The translations under genes and the position numbers were made by a program. A DNA stretch of 64,000 nucleotides from NCBI RefSeq assembly GCF_041260155.1, contig NC_091932.1, positions 26,936,746 through 27,000,745 on the forward strand. Reading direction: 5' to 3'. This document shows positions 1 through 12,680 of the stretch, one piece after another. The stretch's first letter is position 1, and each line of letters starts with the position of its first letter. The DNA is from Ptychodera flava. Taxonomy: Eukaryota; Hemichordata; Enteropneusta; Ptychoderidae. The notes under the pieces were generated by a model. That model saw nothing but the letters and a program-made list of their open reading frames with translations, did not search any database and had not been told where the DNA came from.

Positions 1-649
1 TATGTTGCAAACTACAGTCAAAACTAATCTCAAATTCTACCAATTATTTTCCTAGACACATTATAAAAGGCAATGCTTTGTATAAAATATATTTTATTTG
101 GTACAGGGACATGTCAAAAATATGACTTAGGCTTTTAACATACATACAAAATATTGGAATCGAATGACTGTTACTTGCATGTTTTGAAGGGTACCGTGAA
201 GTCAGAGTATTACCGACTCGCATATGTTTTTGTTAAATGTGTCGATTTCCAGTGTTCGGGTAATCATGCTAAAAATCTTAGCAGTTTATGTAGACGCAAC
301 AAATGACTGATGCCACCAGGCAGAATGCCCATGAAAGTAGTAGGTTCATTATAAAAGTAATTAACAACAATTTGTCTCCAGGGTCAAACGTCAGGAAAAC
401 TGATTTACCCCTTGAAAGGGACAGCAGCTGTCAATTTGGACATTTTAATAATTTTGTATCACACAGTATGAACATTTTCTTCTTCTCCTTGCAAACACAA
501 TGCATTGTTTGCGACAGATGGCTTTGCAAAAATAACGTTACATGGATGACAAAAGTACCAAATTCGCTACAGGTTCGAGGTTCGCATATATATTTAGATG
601 AAAATTAGCTATCTATTGCTCCAAACATTTAAGCCACTGGAAAGGTTCG
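1..649. other. Unassigned non-coding DNA
   Basis: AT-rich sequence with only short ORFs and no recognisable protein motif, RNA gene or repeat boundary. The 101-residue plus-strand ORF at 303-608 looks like no family I know and is probably chance. Confidence 0.4.
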
Positions 650-925
650 ATGACTTCCTAAATTCAAAATGGCCGCCATTATATTGCTTTAAAATGTTAA
701 AAAATACGGTAAATTCAGGCAGTTTTGAATATTTTTTATGAATAAACTGACTTAAACTTCGAAAATCACAAAAATCATGAAATAGACTCAAATGAATTAT
801 TATGATAACGTTATAAAGCCAAAATGGTCGACCAAATTCAAAATATCTGCTGTTATATTGTGTCATGGTGTTAAAATACTGTTAATTAAGCCTGTTTTCA
901 ATATTTTGTTGCCTTAACCCTTTTC
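650..925. repeat. Two degenerate ~178-bp tandem units
   Basis: The stretch around 657-755 (AAATTCAAAATGGCCGCCAT and what follows) recurs in diverged form around 832-925. Shared blocks are AATTCAAAAT, TTATATTG, TTAAAATA and a GTTTTGAATATTTT / GTTTTCAATATTTT core. It looks like a decayed tandem duplication. No coding content is visible. Confidence 0.45.
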
Positions 926-2239
926 CTGCCTAGTCCATATTTCACCACCAGGTCAAGATGGTTAAAATTAATGAAACACAACGTATTCAATATGATTTAT
1001 TTTACATAATACTGTATATTTGAAGGTTGAAGGACAAAAGATGCTATAACATATCAAGCCAAGTGGGTGATAATACGTTATGTTTTGGCTCAATACCGCT
1101 TTTTACTGACCTGGCTGATGAGGAAGTGATACAGTTATTACTGATGTAATGGACAGTTTGTATTGATGATCCATGAACTCAAAATAACAGATAAGTGTTA
1201 CAAATCTTAACCAATGCGCACAAAACAAGTAACAAATAATTATAAAATTATTAGTTATTTAACAATAGCCTCTATCTGCAAAATTGAATCGATATAGTGA
1301 AAATGAAGGCAACTTAACACATCGGTTTGATAGTGATACGATACAATCAGTAGATCAATGTGACTTCGTGATAACGGGAAACATGACAAGAAACCGGTGA
1401 ATCGATAGTGCTTTGACCATGATTATGTGACCTTGGTCCTCGAAAAAAGGATTATATATGTTTGGGATTTTGGTTTCTTTACTTTCTTTATAAGATAAGC
1501 CTTTTTTCAATTGTTGGATTATGTCTTTTATGTCGCGGTGTGACAGACAGTAATAATTTGTTAATTGGTTAATAATTGATGAGTGAATGAGAGTGTGCTA
1601 TTTCATGGCCACGACCAAAATCCCCTTGTACAATTTTTTCGTCGTTGGCAATCAAAGTCACATAGTTTTGTGCAACAGTAGTTCTCTTTTTGGAGGATTT
1701 GCTGGCATTGAAGGAAGCTGTTTGGTCAGCCTGCGGGTTTTATGAACGAAGAGAAGACTTTTGCCCATGGTAGATAGCGTGCCTTACTTTTTTTGCAGCT
1801 CCCGTAAATTTTATGAAAGTGTCTTTGCACATTTGTTTTTGGTCACGTTTTGTTGTTTTGAAACCAAAAATGTAAAGACGCCAGGAAGCACATAGAAACA
1901 AATGGAAGGTTAAACAAAAACAAGAACCGAAAAATATTCTCAGATTCATCAAACACCTTGCAATTCAAACCTTAACTATTGTTGAAGTTAAAGAATTAAG
2001 CTTGACATTTATTCCCACTTCGAAGTGCCTTTACACAAAAATTCTCGCCGATATATCAACAAATTTTATTCGCATGATAAGATTGTGCAATATCATGATA
2101 ACCAAACAACCTAACAATCAATCAGATATCTGTTCAGAGATAAGTCCATGCTGGACACTACTAACAAGGGAAAATCCGAAATTGTAAAACTATCGCGGAG
2201 CAGCTAATATCGATACCGGAAACCAATTTGAAACCCACA
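926..2239. other. Unassigned non-coding DNA
   Basis: No conserved protein motif on either strand, no strong inverted or tandem repeat, and no RNA gene. ORFs at 1740-1952 (minus) and 2002-2187 (plus) are short and low in complexity. Confidence 0.35.
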
Positions 2240-2700
2240 TCAGAAACAACATAACTCTAGCAGAAAAGACTGCTCTGAACAGTCTATCCAAAACAAACAA
2301 ATGACAATTAAGCACTTCCATAAAGGAAGAGGCATAGCAATTGCAAATATGACAGATTACAGTAAAGAACGTAATCGACAGCCGCAAAATGCAAACTAAC
2401 TACTTGTAATCGAATGGTGAAAATGGTACATGAAATCATTGAAAAAATGTGCAACAAGAAAATTATTGACGAGGAGACCTACAGTTTCCCAACTCCCATA
2501 ACTGGAATAACACTTACACTATGATAGTATCTCCTACCGAAAATACACAAACCCCCAAAAGAAGGAACAATCTTTATCGAGCGCTCTATTAGAAGTGGCA
2601 ATTCGAGCCCAACAAACCAAATCCCGGAATTTCTAGACTTTGTCATAAAATCAATCACCCTAAGACAACCAACAATGACACGTGTACCAAGAAATATCAG
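2240..2700 (+). pseudogene. Penelope-like element reverse transcriptase fragment
   Basis: Reading across several frameshifts gives a Penelope-like RT N-terminal and fingers region: NITLAEKTALNSL, then HFHKGRGIAIANMTDYSKE, then KIIDEETYSF, then LPKIHKPPKEGTIF (about 2543-2584), followed by SPTNQIPEFLDFVIKSI. The LPKIHKPP-type motif and the KGxGI...M...DY pattern are hallmarks of Penelope-like elements. The palm YADD and GIY-YIG parts are not seen, so this is a truncated, decayed copy. The family call is strong, but the borders are approximate. Confidence 0.75.
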
Positions 2701-3004
2701 GCGTCGTTTTCAAATATTTTGTTTTTTGTTTTTGTATATAAAATAGAATTCTTCAAAAAATGTCACTTTGAACGGAGTAGTGTTCAAAGTTTGTAGAATT
2801 GTGTCATTCCGATGTTGTGATTAATCTTGAAAAAATTCAGTTTAGTCATTGGTCTATAGATGCATATCAGTGTTCCAATAAGGTTTTCAATGAGTGCGTA
2901 ACTTAGGCTTTGGTACCCAAAGGGTGACCACAGAGGCAGCCGTGTTGAGTCTTCTGCATATATGCAAATTTATCGAGTGACGTAATTCCGGTCATGAAGT
3001 AACA
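2701..3004. other. Spacer between two retroelement remains
   Basis: AT-rich stretch between the Penelope-like fragment and the LINE fragment. It may include the decayed upstream part of the LINE RT, but I cannot read a convincing motif here. Confidence 0.3.
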
Positions 3005-4575
3005 ATGGATCTCTTTAAACTATACATCGATGACCTTTTGGATTTACTAAAAAAAAACAACCTGGGCACCAAAATAGGACGAATTAACTGTTCTGGTCCA
3101 ACCGATGTTAGTCTTATTGCCAATAGCGAAGACCAGCTACAAACAATGCTATTCATCAACGAATTCTATAGTCAAAATGATAGATACCAAATCCAACCCG
3201 AAAAGAGTGCAATTCTCGCTTATGATAAGAAAGTATCTGACTTCGTTATCTCAAATACAGGTATTCCTCACCCAAACAAGCTAAACATCTTGGGATTATC
3301 AGAGACAACAGACTTATTTCGGACAAACTAACCATTGATGAAAATATTAGAAAAGCCGGGCGTACCCTCCACTCATTTATTGGATCTAGAATGCATGGAA
3401 AAAGTGGTTTAACACCGACAGCAACAAGTCATATGCTGGACATCTTTGTTGTTCCTGTTCTGTTACATGGTCTTGAGTTCTTAATTCTAAATTCAACTGA
3501 TGTTAATAAATTGGAGGCACTTTACAGGAAGACTATGTAAGAACTGTTATCTCTACCAACAAGAATTCCGGACCCTGTTCCATATTTGCTAGTGAGTACA
3601 CTCCCTGTGACTGCAAAATTCCATTTGAAGATTCTAATAATCCTGTATAACATCTATCACAACAAGGATTCTATCGAGTTCGAATTTCTCTACAGACAGG
3701 TACCATTGAAATCCCAAAAGAAGTAAAGCTAGTTTACTCAAGCAAGAAGTCTACTTGCCATCTGCTCAGTGCCATATATCTATGATCTCATAGAACTGCC
3801 AACGACCAAAAATGTATGGAAGAAAACACTGAAGGAGGCCACTGTTAACTATTGGAATGAAGACCTTACTTCAAGAACGAAATATTATCCAAGTCTTATA
3901 TATTTACAAGGAGATATACTCTCTATACTAAAACCAGATCCATCAGTAGCATATATTTCAAACAGCGTCAGGGATATTAGACGTCTAAGAGTCTGCCTTC
4001 GTGTTCTTACTGGTACTTACACTTTACAAGCAGATAGGAGAGATTTCAATCAATACACTGTTAAAGCCACATGTACCCTATCTGAACAAGGATCTAAAGA
4101 CAGGCTTTACTTTGTAGCGACTTGCTCTGCTCTTGATGATGTGCGACGAAAGTATCTCATTTACTGACAAAACTCTACTTGTATCAAATGCAATGTAATT
4201 CTTGCTGCAGCCAGGTGCTAAGATAATAGACTAGCCGGAGTGCTGATAAACTCAACGTGTCTTCGTTCATAAAGGCGGCCATATATTGACTGCCATTCCA
4301 GCCTTCGGGCGACTCACCCGATTGTCGTTATATAGTCTGCACCACAAGAGACTACTGCTCTTTAACGAACATTCTAACTTGGCGACCAATCCAACGTGAA
4401 GACGGAGGGACTGACCTCAGCTGCATGACAGCTTTTTTACTTCTATGTTGTGTGTAAATGTTTGTCCTGTTTTTATTTAGTTTTAGCATAGTGAAGTTTG
4501 TACTTGACACTCTGAAACTCTTTTTGAGGTGCCTCTACTGACATGGGGAATTTTCGATAAGACAAGACAAGACGT
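3005..4575 (+). pseudogene. 5'-truncated non-LTR (LINE) retrotransposon, RT thumb to 3' tail
   Basis: The ORF at 3005-3331 begins in the RT palm (MDLFKLYIDDLLDLL...). The catalytic YADD region is degenerate (TDVSLIANSEDQLQ), and a connection domain follows after a frameshift (DIFVVPVLLHGLEFL, LPTRIPDPVPYLL). The ORF at 3769-4167 is the C-terminus, with LRVLTGTYTLQADR and a damaged CCHC-like finger in which the usual CPLC...H...C has lost residues (TCTLSEQ...YFVATCSALDD). The 3' end at about 4550-4575 has a short GATAAGACAAGACAAGAC tail, typical of a LINE 3' terminus. An in-frame stop (TAA at about 3538) and frameshifts show that it is dead. Confidence 0.8.
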
Positions 4576-4815
4576 ACCCGCAACGCATATGCGTACCCTG
4601 TGTTGGTAGCGACTGCGCCTACAACGAGCGCTAAAATTCAAAACGATGAAGTTACAATAAATTGGCACTGGGATTGCACATTTCGCTTAAAATTTTGATG
4701 TTTTTCGTTATAAAAACTTATATCCATAGAAACGACTGAAAGTAAATTTGCATGACAATGACATTCTACTGCGAGGGCAGTCGCAGACACTGCCCAAATG
4801 GCGCGCAAATAAGCC
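4576..4815. other. Spacer between LINE tail and inverted-repeat element
   Basis: No gene seen. Part of it (about 4760-4815) may be a diverged outer extension of the inverted repeat that follows, because a weak match exists to the reverse complement of about 7910-7960. Confidence 0.3.
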
Positions 4816-7800
4816 TTATGGACCTGCCACACCTTGACGATTTAGCAAGCGTGTGACAACGTATGAAAAATTTGGCAAATACGTTGGCGTATGTCGAATA
4901 CGTTATTGATAAGTTTTGCACGTTTAAAGCACGCTGGTTGGTATACGCCGAAGTACGGCGAGGTTGTTCTGCCAACAACGTGGGCTGCAAACAATGCAAT
5001 GTAGAAAATTTTACATCTGCGCGTGCATATAAGATGACGTCACAGACAAAGTTCCATTGTCATTTTATGCAGTGTTACCCTCCCAACAACGTAGCCTGCC
5101 GACGTCGCGACATCGGTGGCATGCAAAAAGAGACATCTACACAACCATAATTATTTTTTCACAATTTAGGTCGAAAAACAATAAACAAAGCTATTCTCCT
5201 TTTCTGCAAGGCTGTCAATCTCATATTTTGTCATTTCCTTTTCCGTCAGCGGAGACACACGAAATGTAAGGTTACAGTCTACTCACTCCATCGGGAGTAA
5301 AACCGTCTTTGTTTTTATATACAAGTTCGCAAAAAGATGCTCTTTTCCTAACTCCACGGCTGAGCTATCACTCTACAAGCTTTTCATTAAATGTTTTCCT
5401 ATTTCACGGTTGTCCTGAGATTGTCGACTTTAGAAAACGGGCCTAACTATAACGAAAAATTATTATTACATAATAAAGCAACCAAGTCCTGTCAGCAGAC
5501 GGTAAAAAACTATCAATTACAATTGGCTGGGGGGCATGTATAAATGATAATTGTAAAATAAAAAGCAAATTTCCATAAGCATGAGGTTTACGCGCACCGT
5601 TGTCGGCAGGCTAAGCCCCCCCCCCCCCCAAGAAATGTTTCTGGTCAGCGCGCGCGTCACCTGAACAACAACGCGTCACCCTTTTTTCCGGTTTTGTGGC
5701 CGGCGGCCGCGGCAAACTACGTACTGATTGCTATGACACCAAACCAAAACGGCTGAAGAGAAAGAGAAAATTCTTTGGGGTGCATGATCAGTGACTGCAT
5801 GAACAGTACATATGTGACTATATCGATAAAATTATAAAACTGACCAGTGTTTCATCTAGGCTGCGCGCCGCTAATTGCACATAGAAGAGGCGACCCATTG
5901 CGCACTGCACTGAGCTGGCTGGAATGGCTGCTATCATGGTTGTCACACTTCGATGCATTTGACCCGTTATCGGCACCTGTTAATAGTGTGGCAACTGGCA
6001 TTGTATAATGTAGCAAGTACATTTACATGGAAGGGACTAATTTTAGTTCTATTTTGATACTTTTAGAACTGCTTCAATAAAATGCTGTTGAAAGTATACC
6101 ACGCGTAAATTTCCGTACGCTGATTTTGCATATGAAAGCCTATATCAGCCAGTTGAGAGTTACGTTCACAAAAGTTCATTGCCCCTGGCCCGATAAGGTT
6201 TCTGTGTCACATCATCTCTGGTACGATTGAGAAAAGGAGACTGAAGTTTTTGTGCATCATATGAATGTCCATAACACACTGAAAATAATTCTGATAGCAA
6301 AAGTGATACGAAAAATTGGACTTTACTGTCACAGAAACGTGTTCAGTGCAGACTGCACAAGCATAGCGCATTGAAGGAAGCTGTGGTGTCAATGGGCCCG
6401 GTTTTTGAATTCAGTGAACAGTCACTGACTCATTTTTCTGGGCAAATAAACCCTAAAATTAACTGTCGGAAACAACCAACCTTTCTGTTTGTTATTTTCC
6501 TCATTCTAAAATGACTGAAAAAAGCAACTGGAGCAAATCTGACATTGAGAAAAACTCGACTCCGCAAAATACGGGATCTGGCCATCTAGGGTGTTCGTTT
6601 TAGCTCTACTGAATCTGCGCACAAAACTACAAGACCAGCTAGGTCACTAGAAAAATACAGCTCACTGGTTTGCAAAGGGCAATCTTGATCCAAACTTACA
6701 GTAGTGAGGGATGATATACGCTCAGTAAAAACGTGACAAACAAGCACATTATTTTTTTCAGAAGCTACAAAACATTCTTTTATAACTGCAATATATTTTT
6801 TTCTTTATTTGTGTAGTGCAGACAGTTCAGTGAAAAATGAAAAAATCCCTTGAAGGTACAGCGGGAATGGCTGGCTGTTGTTACTTTTGATGTTAAGCCC
6901 TATGAAAGCAGACTTACAGAATATGTGCAAACAAACATACAGAATATTTAAGTATGAGGGAATATGCTACAATTTTTAGGGATATTAATGCTTATGAATA
7001 TTAATGAGCTGTCCGCCACTCTTGGAAGCCCTATACATTCACAACAGTGATACCCAAATTTGTTGACTTTTGAAAAACTCTTATAGAGGATGGTCTTTGC
7101 AGCCAGCAGCTGTATTATGTAAGCAAGTGATTTATGGCTTGTAGTATGTATATCACAAGTGACAACACTGCAACATTAAAACTTATATATAAGATGTCAT
7201 TAAATGTTTCAGTTAAATCCCCCCCAAATTTTAAAATCCCCTCAAAAATTCCAGTAGGGTAAAAAAAAATAAAAAAAATTCGCGTCGCCGCACCATTTTT
7301 TAAAGAAAGACCTGACCAGAAACATTTCCTTTTTTGGCCTAAAACTCGTCTCCGTTGGTGGCATGGCAGCCTACGTTGTTGGCAGATCACCAGCCCGTAA
7401 GGCTACAATTCCTTCCAATAGAAAACGCGGAAATTTTGCACTGCAAGTCTGCTGTGAACAGAAATGGTCGCATGGGCGGCGAATCTTCCCTTATATCTCG
7501 GACGTTTTGCCAAAGTCTTGCTTCCTGATCATAAGCGATGCCAAATATGCTAAGGAAATGGTCGACAGTGTATATTTTCGACTGGAAAACGACGGTTTAA
7601 TCATTGACAGCAGTCGTACTTCGACTGTTTGTGGTCACTTTCTGTGAGATAAAGACAACGTGCAAGATGCGGCGGATTTCAAGAAAACCTTCGTCCAGAG
7701 ATTCGCCGTCCGTGTGACAGTTTCTATATGTTATTGAGAAGTTATTACTTACTAATATGTTATGTATACGTCAAAATCGTTATGAATACGCTGTGTATTC

Positions 7801-7909
7801 GCCCAAAATTAATAAATATACCGTTAGTTCAGCGTAAGCCAGCGTTTTAGAGAGATTTTGACACTTCGGTATACGCTGGCTAAATCGTCAAGGTGTGACA
7901 GGACCATAA
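4816..7909. mobile_element. ~3.1 kb foldback/TIR element without recognisable transposase
   Basis: The left end (TTATGGACCTGCCACACC, 4816-4833) is inverted at the right end (7892-7909) with two mismatches, and the match continues through CTTGACGATTTAGC. Further in, paired inverted blocks persist: CTGCCAACAACGT near 4970 against the inverse near 7380, and GAAATGTTTCTGGTCAG near 5633 against the inverse near 7315-7330. The arms are therefore long and interrupted. The middle (about 5700-7100) is non-coding and AT-rich. No transposase motif and no clear target-site duplication are seen, so the class is open. Confidence 0.6.
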
Positions 7910-8157
7910 TGCCACTTTAAAAGCTTTGTTCGCCCAATTTTGGCGACTACTTTGCTTCTGCTAAGATGATTATCTTGAGTGAACCTTCAAGGTTCAAATA
8001 ATATGGTAAAGAGTGGGAAAATTCTAGCAATGAATTGCTGATAATCGGCTCACCTTCCGTCTGTGCTTGCCTTCTCAAATGTGGTTTAATGATCCTGACC
8101 CGTTGATCTCTTTAGTCTTGACATAAAACTACTTTGCATTTTTCTGCTTATATAAGG
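7910..8157. other. Unassigned DNA upstream of block A
   Basis: Short intergenic stretch with no gene or repeat recognised. It is the last unique sequence before the duplicated block begins. Confidence 0.3.
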
Positions 8158-8279
8158 GTGTCATAGCCATTACACCTTTTGGGGCACACAAGTATTCACA
8201 ATTAATTGTTGGAATGAACAAAGCAGATAATGAAAAATTATCAATCTGATTGTAAGTCAGTCAATTTCAATGACTATAT

Positions 8280-8400
8280 AGATTTGGAATTCAAGTCTTT
8301 GTTTTTTTTGTGTGTGTGTTTCTTTTGTGGGTTTTTTTGTTTTTGTTTTTTTGTGTGTGTGTGTTTTTTTGTATCACAGAGGAAGCGAGAAACATTGTTT
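8280..8400 (+). repeat. T/G-rich low-complexity tract
   Basis: Runs of T mixed with TGTGTG repeats, about 8299-8372. This is low-complexity sequence. The 60-residue F/C-rich ORF across it is an artefact of that composition. Confidence 0.7.
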
Positions 8401-8401
8401 A

Positions 8402-10715
8402 GGCCAAAGTAAGTAAATTCTTTGTTTTGCGTCCGCGCGCGCCTAGGTTTTTGGAGATTTTTCGGAAAAAAACCACAAACATTCCTTTCAAAATTTCGCC
8501 GTTGGTGGCGCTATTTTGTCGCAAAAACAAGTCGTGGCGCTCGAAACACTCCTTTACGGCAGTCAGATTTCACTAATGGACCATGCGGTGACGTAAAACA
8601 GTACTCTCTACACATTTACACCTGTCGATACTCTCAGCCTCACGCCGGGCCTCACGTTCTCGCTGTCTGTTGTGGCTTTGCCTGTTGTGGCTTTGTCGTC
8701 ACGATAAAAAATGGATGAAAGCAGGGAAATAATCGAAGTTAAAATACAGGAAACTTTGCACGGCAACTTGAAGGCATGGTCATTGCGAGCAATCGGGACT
8801 TGAACAGAGAGAGATTCAGTCGGCCGATTGGACTTGGGTACCACGACTCAGAGAGTATGGCAGACGGGAAAATCAGAAAGTGTTGAGGCCTATCCTAGTT
8901 AATTGGTCTTTTAGATTTGCCAAAAATTGGTTAATTGGTTTTAACTTGAAACAAAAAATAAACAATGATCAGTCCTGTAAAGGAAAGGCCTTTAGGTACT
9001 TTTTTGTTCAGTTTGAGTATGGGAAAGTATATTAGAATCCCTCTGTGAAAGTTCAAACTTGTAGTAGGCGGTCGTAGCTGCTCTTGAAGGAGGTCACACT
9101 TTCTGCATTAATGACATCGGCTGGTAATTTATTCCAGGTGTCCACAACTCTTGCTGAAAAAGTACTTTCTTGTGTTAAGTCGAACGAATAGTTTATGAAG
9201 TTTGGGACACTGTCTTCAAGTTCTCGAGTTGGCTCCTAACTCAAGTGAAAGGTTACAGTGGTCATGGCCTTTGATAACTAATTCTAGCGTTGAATCATGT
9301 CGCCGCGAATTCTTCATTAAACCAAGCTGTTTAAGTCTATTTTGATAATTGTAGTGTTGGAGTTTGGGTATTATTTGCCGTGCTAAGATTTTTATGTCCT
9401 TTTGTAGCCATGGTGACAAAGCTTGTACTGCATATTCGAGCTGTGGTCTCGCAAGTTGCTTGTAAAGACGAAGAATGACATTGTTTTGATTTGATCGACA
9501 ATGATCGTTTGATGAGATCAACATTCTGTTTGCCTTTTTGCAAACTTATCACATTTGCTTGAAGGTTTTAAGGTAAAATGAAGTAGATCATTTCTTCAGT
9601 TGTACGTCCCAGTGAAATATTGTTCTTGAGTATTTATTGAAGGGATTGTTGTAGCCAATATGCGTCCGCCAGTGTTCACTCATTTTTTGTAGCTTGTCCA
9701 AATCAGCTTGTAGAATTCAGGATCACTACAATTTCGCTAGGGATGACATGTCTTGGTATTGTCAGTAATTTTTTGAGTCAAGAACTAATTTCACCGCCAG
9801 TATGATTGATGTAGATTAGAAAGAGTATTGGTCCAAGAACTGAACCCTTTGGGACACCACTTGTGACGTATTCTCCATTCAGATGATGCTCCATTTATGA
9901 CTACTCGCTGTTTTGTATTTGTCGATCATGCTTTGACCCACTGTAGAATATTTCCATTTATGCCACGATACTTCATCTTTTCAATCAATCTGGTATTTGT
10001 TACTTTGAAAGTGCAAGGAATATAGATGTGAAGCTTCCACAAAATTTGGGTCTGATGAGTCTGTGTGTACGTGTGGAGACTGACAATTGCGAAATGCTTT
10101 CTTTTATTTGATGGAAAGGAAAGGTGCTGGTCCCGAGGAAGCTACAGGGAATACTTTTGTCAATTATATCATCAATTTCTTCTTCTGTCTGATGCCCCAT
10201 CTTTCTAAAATTGAATGCAGAGGCTACAAGTTACCATTTCTGTTTGGTGTTTTCTTTCACAACAGACACCTTTCAGCAAAACTATGACATTCCATCAGAG
10301 AATAGGCATTACAAGAAACTTGAAAAAAACGTACAAGAACTTGAGGACAAAAGACTGCTACTGTATAGTGTTATAGTGTACCCATTCCTCAAACTGCCAA
10401 GGCTGTAAAGTTGCTGTGCAATAGTATTGACATGTGGACACTTTGAATGCACAAGAAAGAAATCTAAAACTAATAAGAGAAAAGCAAACGTCAAAGAATG
10501 ACTGTTTATTTTGATCCATTTGTTATGAAAATGCATACAGTGATCATACAGTGTGTCACACTGTGACAGGAGTATTCATGTGGTTTGAGAAAAATTGTCC
10601 AATTCAGGCAAACAGATTTTGTGTTAAATTTTCTGTGTGTGTTTTTAAGCCGCTTACCCGCGTACCTTTTAGGATTTTGAGTGGACGCAAAACAAAGAAT
10701 TTACTTACTTTGGCC
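8402..10715. mobile_element. PIF/Harbinger-like TIR element (non-autonomous), copy A
   Basis: The left end (8402-8433, beginning GGCCAAAGTAAGTAAATTCT) is repeated in inverted form at 10684-10715 without mismatch over about 32 bp, and the sequence diverges inside. Both ends are flanked by TTA (8399-8401 and 10716-10718). A 3-bp TWA target duplication with a GG-starting TIR fits the PIF/Harbinger superfamily. No DDE transposase or Myb-like partner ORF is present. The interior holds a LINE fragment (about 9058-10083), so this is a non-autonomous or scavenging copy. Confidence 0.65.
9058..10083 (-). pseudogene. CR1/Jockey-type LINE RT C-terminal fragment, copy A
   Basis: The minus strand encodes decayed pieces of a non-LTR RT in order: an LIEKMKYRGINGNILQWVKA-like segment (clearer in the second copy), then VTSGVPKGSVLGPILFLIYI (RT palm motif preceding YADD), then LQKMSEHWRTHIGYNNP, then the connection region with LYKQLARPQLEYAVQALSPW and RDTVPNFINYSFDLT, ending near WNKLPADVINAESVTSFKS. 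The GVPKGSVLGP and WNKLP signatures fit the CR1/Jockey group. Several stops and frameshifts are shared with the other copy. The YADD box is not intact. Confidence 0.8.
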
Positions 10716-11709
10716 TTACCGGATATGGTCATTTTATATTGTCAGCTTGCCAAACACTGCATAAAAACGCTATAATACTTACTGTATTAGCATGAATTAT
10801 TGCCTGTATTTTAGCTGAATAGTGCATATACAGGTGAATACAGTTAATAATCCATTGCTTGTATTCAGAAAGCCTGTATTCATGTGGATTCATGTGAATT
10901 CACGTGTATTATTCTATAATACAGGCAACTCATTAATGTGAATTTATCTGTATTATTGCGTTTTCATGCAGTGAAAATTGGCAAAATTTCCCACCATTTC
11001 ACCTTGTCAAATTTAAGTGAGTTATTGCCCTTTGTATCGCCAATGAACGAAATGAGGGTTCTCCTCTTTGATTTCTGCCAGTATCGTGGCGTCGTAAGAA
11101 AATACGGCAGACGTTACAGCACTGTAAAAGCGACACGAAGAAATCAACAATATTAAACGAACACTTATTCCTCGGGAAATCGCCATGGGAGAGGATGTAG
11201 GGATACAGAAACACAGTAGAGACTCCAAGTCTTCAAAGATAACACCGTTTATTTCTTATATATGGATGCTACATATTGCCAGATAGTTCCTTCTCTAAAG
11301 ATGTTGTCCCTTCGTTTGAGCTGGTGTTCGTAAAGACACCTTCTATATAAAATTTAGTCTGTTCAATACTTATTTACATACAATGAAATCTAACGTCTCT
11401 CCCTGATAATAACGTATTTGGTGCCAAGGTACCTACATGTATCTATGACCAACATCATAAACACGAGAACAGTATGTACTTGCTAGATTTCTCACATAAC
11501 GTATAGCCATCGCACATACTTGGAAGAGTTTCTCAATGCTTGCTGTAAGGAGACTTTGAAAGGACCTGTACCCACGTTCAACGCGACGAGCAAGGCTATT
11601 CTTTACGTTTGCCTGGCTGGGTCATTTTCAACACTTTCGAAGGGAATTGGAGTATGTGTATTCTAAAAAAAACCAGGAAGGTTTTCAATTGGATAATTCA
11701 CCAATATCT
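10716..11709. other. Unassigned DNA with short CCTGTAT/CAGG inverted motifs
   Basis: The region 10805-10930 contains repeated CCTGTATT / GAATACAGG words in both orientations, giving weak palindromic character. The rest, including the 60-75-residue overlapping ORFs at 10938-11228, shows no recognisable family. Confidence 0.3.
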
Positions 11710-11984
11710 GAAGACCATACTACGGTACGGGTAAATGTTGCTCCCTGTTTTGCTTTAACTTACAGTACTAGTCTGATCCTAAGTAAGAACAACTGACCTG
11801 GTTAATGAGCGATATACTTTAACAGTGCAATTACAAGCACTTTTGTTTCACTCTGACAGTGTTTATGACTGCACCATTTGCCAATCAAAACCAGTAAATT
11901 TACAATGCCTTCCTCATTTTTTTGAGAAAACGTTGTTTGTTACACAGTTAAAAAAGATATAATGGTCAAGTAGAACGAAATTTC

Positions 11985-12680
11985 TGCAAAATACCCGTCT
12001 TATAATGCTTTTGACTTTTTATAGCCAAAATCACCTTAGCTAAAGAACAGTGTATTTATGTTCAAGAGAAGAAGGTGTAATACAACGCTCAGTATTGAGT
12101 AAATCTCTCTTTTTCCAATAAAACAAATACTTGTTACATGGCAATAATGTCTGTAAAAGTTTTCCATTGAAACTCCCGTAATTTCGTTTCTTTCGTGAAT
12201 TTATATATATTCTTCAAGATCATTTCACGGGACTGGTGGGTTACTCCAAGTGACGAGTACCATTTTCTAAGTTTCTCAACACCTACACAGTTCTGTGACA
12301 TCATATTCAACTACAGGACTTTACAAGTCAATTTTTACCGTGGCAATCAACTGTTTCCCATTCCAGATACGACCTTTCCAATTTCTCGATGATTTATTTA
12401 AAAAGCTGAATTTACTACACCATTTCAAAGTTACATCTTCTGTTTCTTGTGGTGTTGCAACTCGCATTGTACCATGCATGTAAACCCTTCACATAAAAAT
12501 CGGGAATAACAGATTCTAAAGCTTTGAGTAGAGAATTCCAGAAAATATTTGGTTGCATAAGATTACATGTCTGAAGTATATCCATTTCTAAATAATACCA
12601 TGGTATAGCAGTCCAGGTGCTGCCTTTGCATGAAACCAGTCTCTTGACCTATACAGGACGTAAAGCTTTAACCTGTTTGT
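11985..12680 (-). pseudogene. L1/Tx1-like LINE ORF2 C-terminus, tandem unit 1, copy A
   Basis: The minus strand carries the same region as the better copy at 14131-14445: KLYVLYRSRDWFHAK-like upstream sequence, then a Trp/Lys-rich segment, then a zf-RVT-type C-terminal domain broken by frameshifts. No RT or endonuclease domain is present. It is a 5'-truncated or internally excised remnant. Confidence 0.6.
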
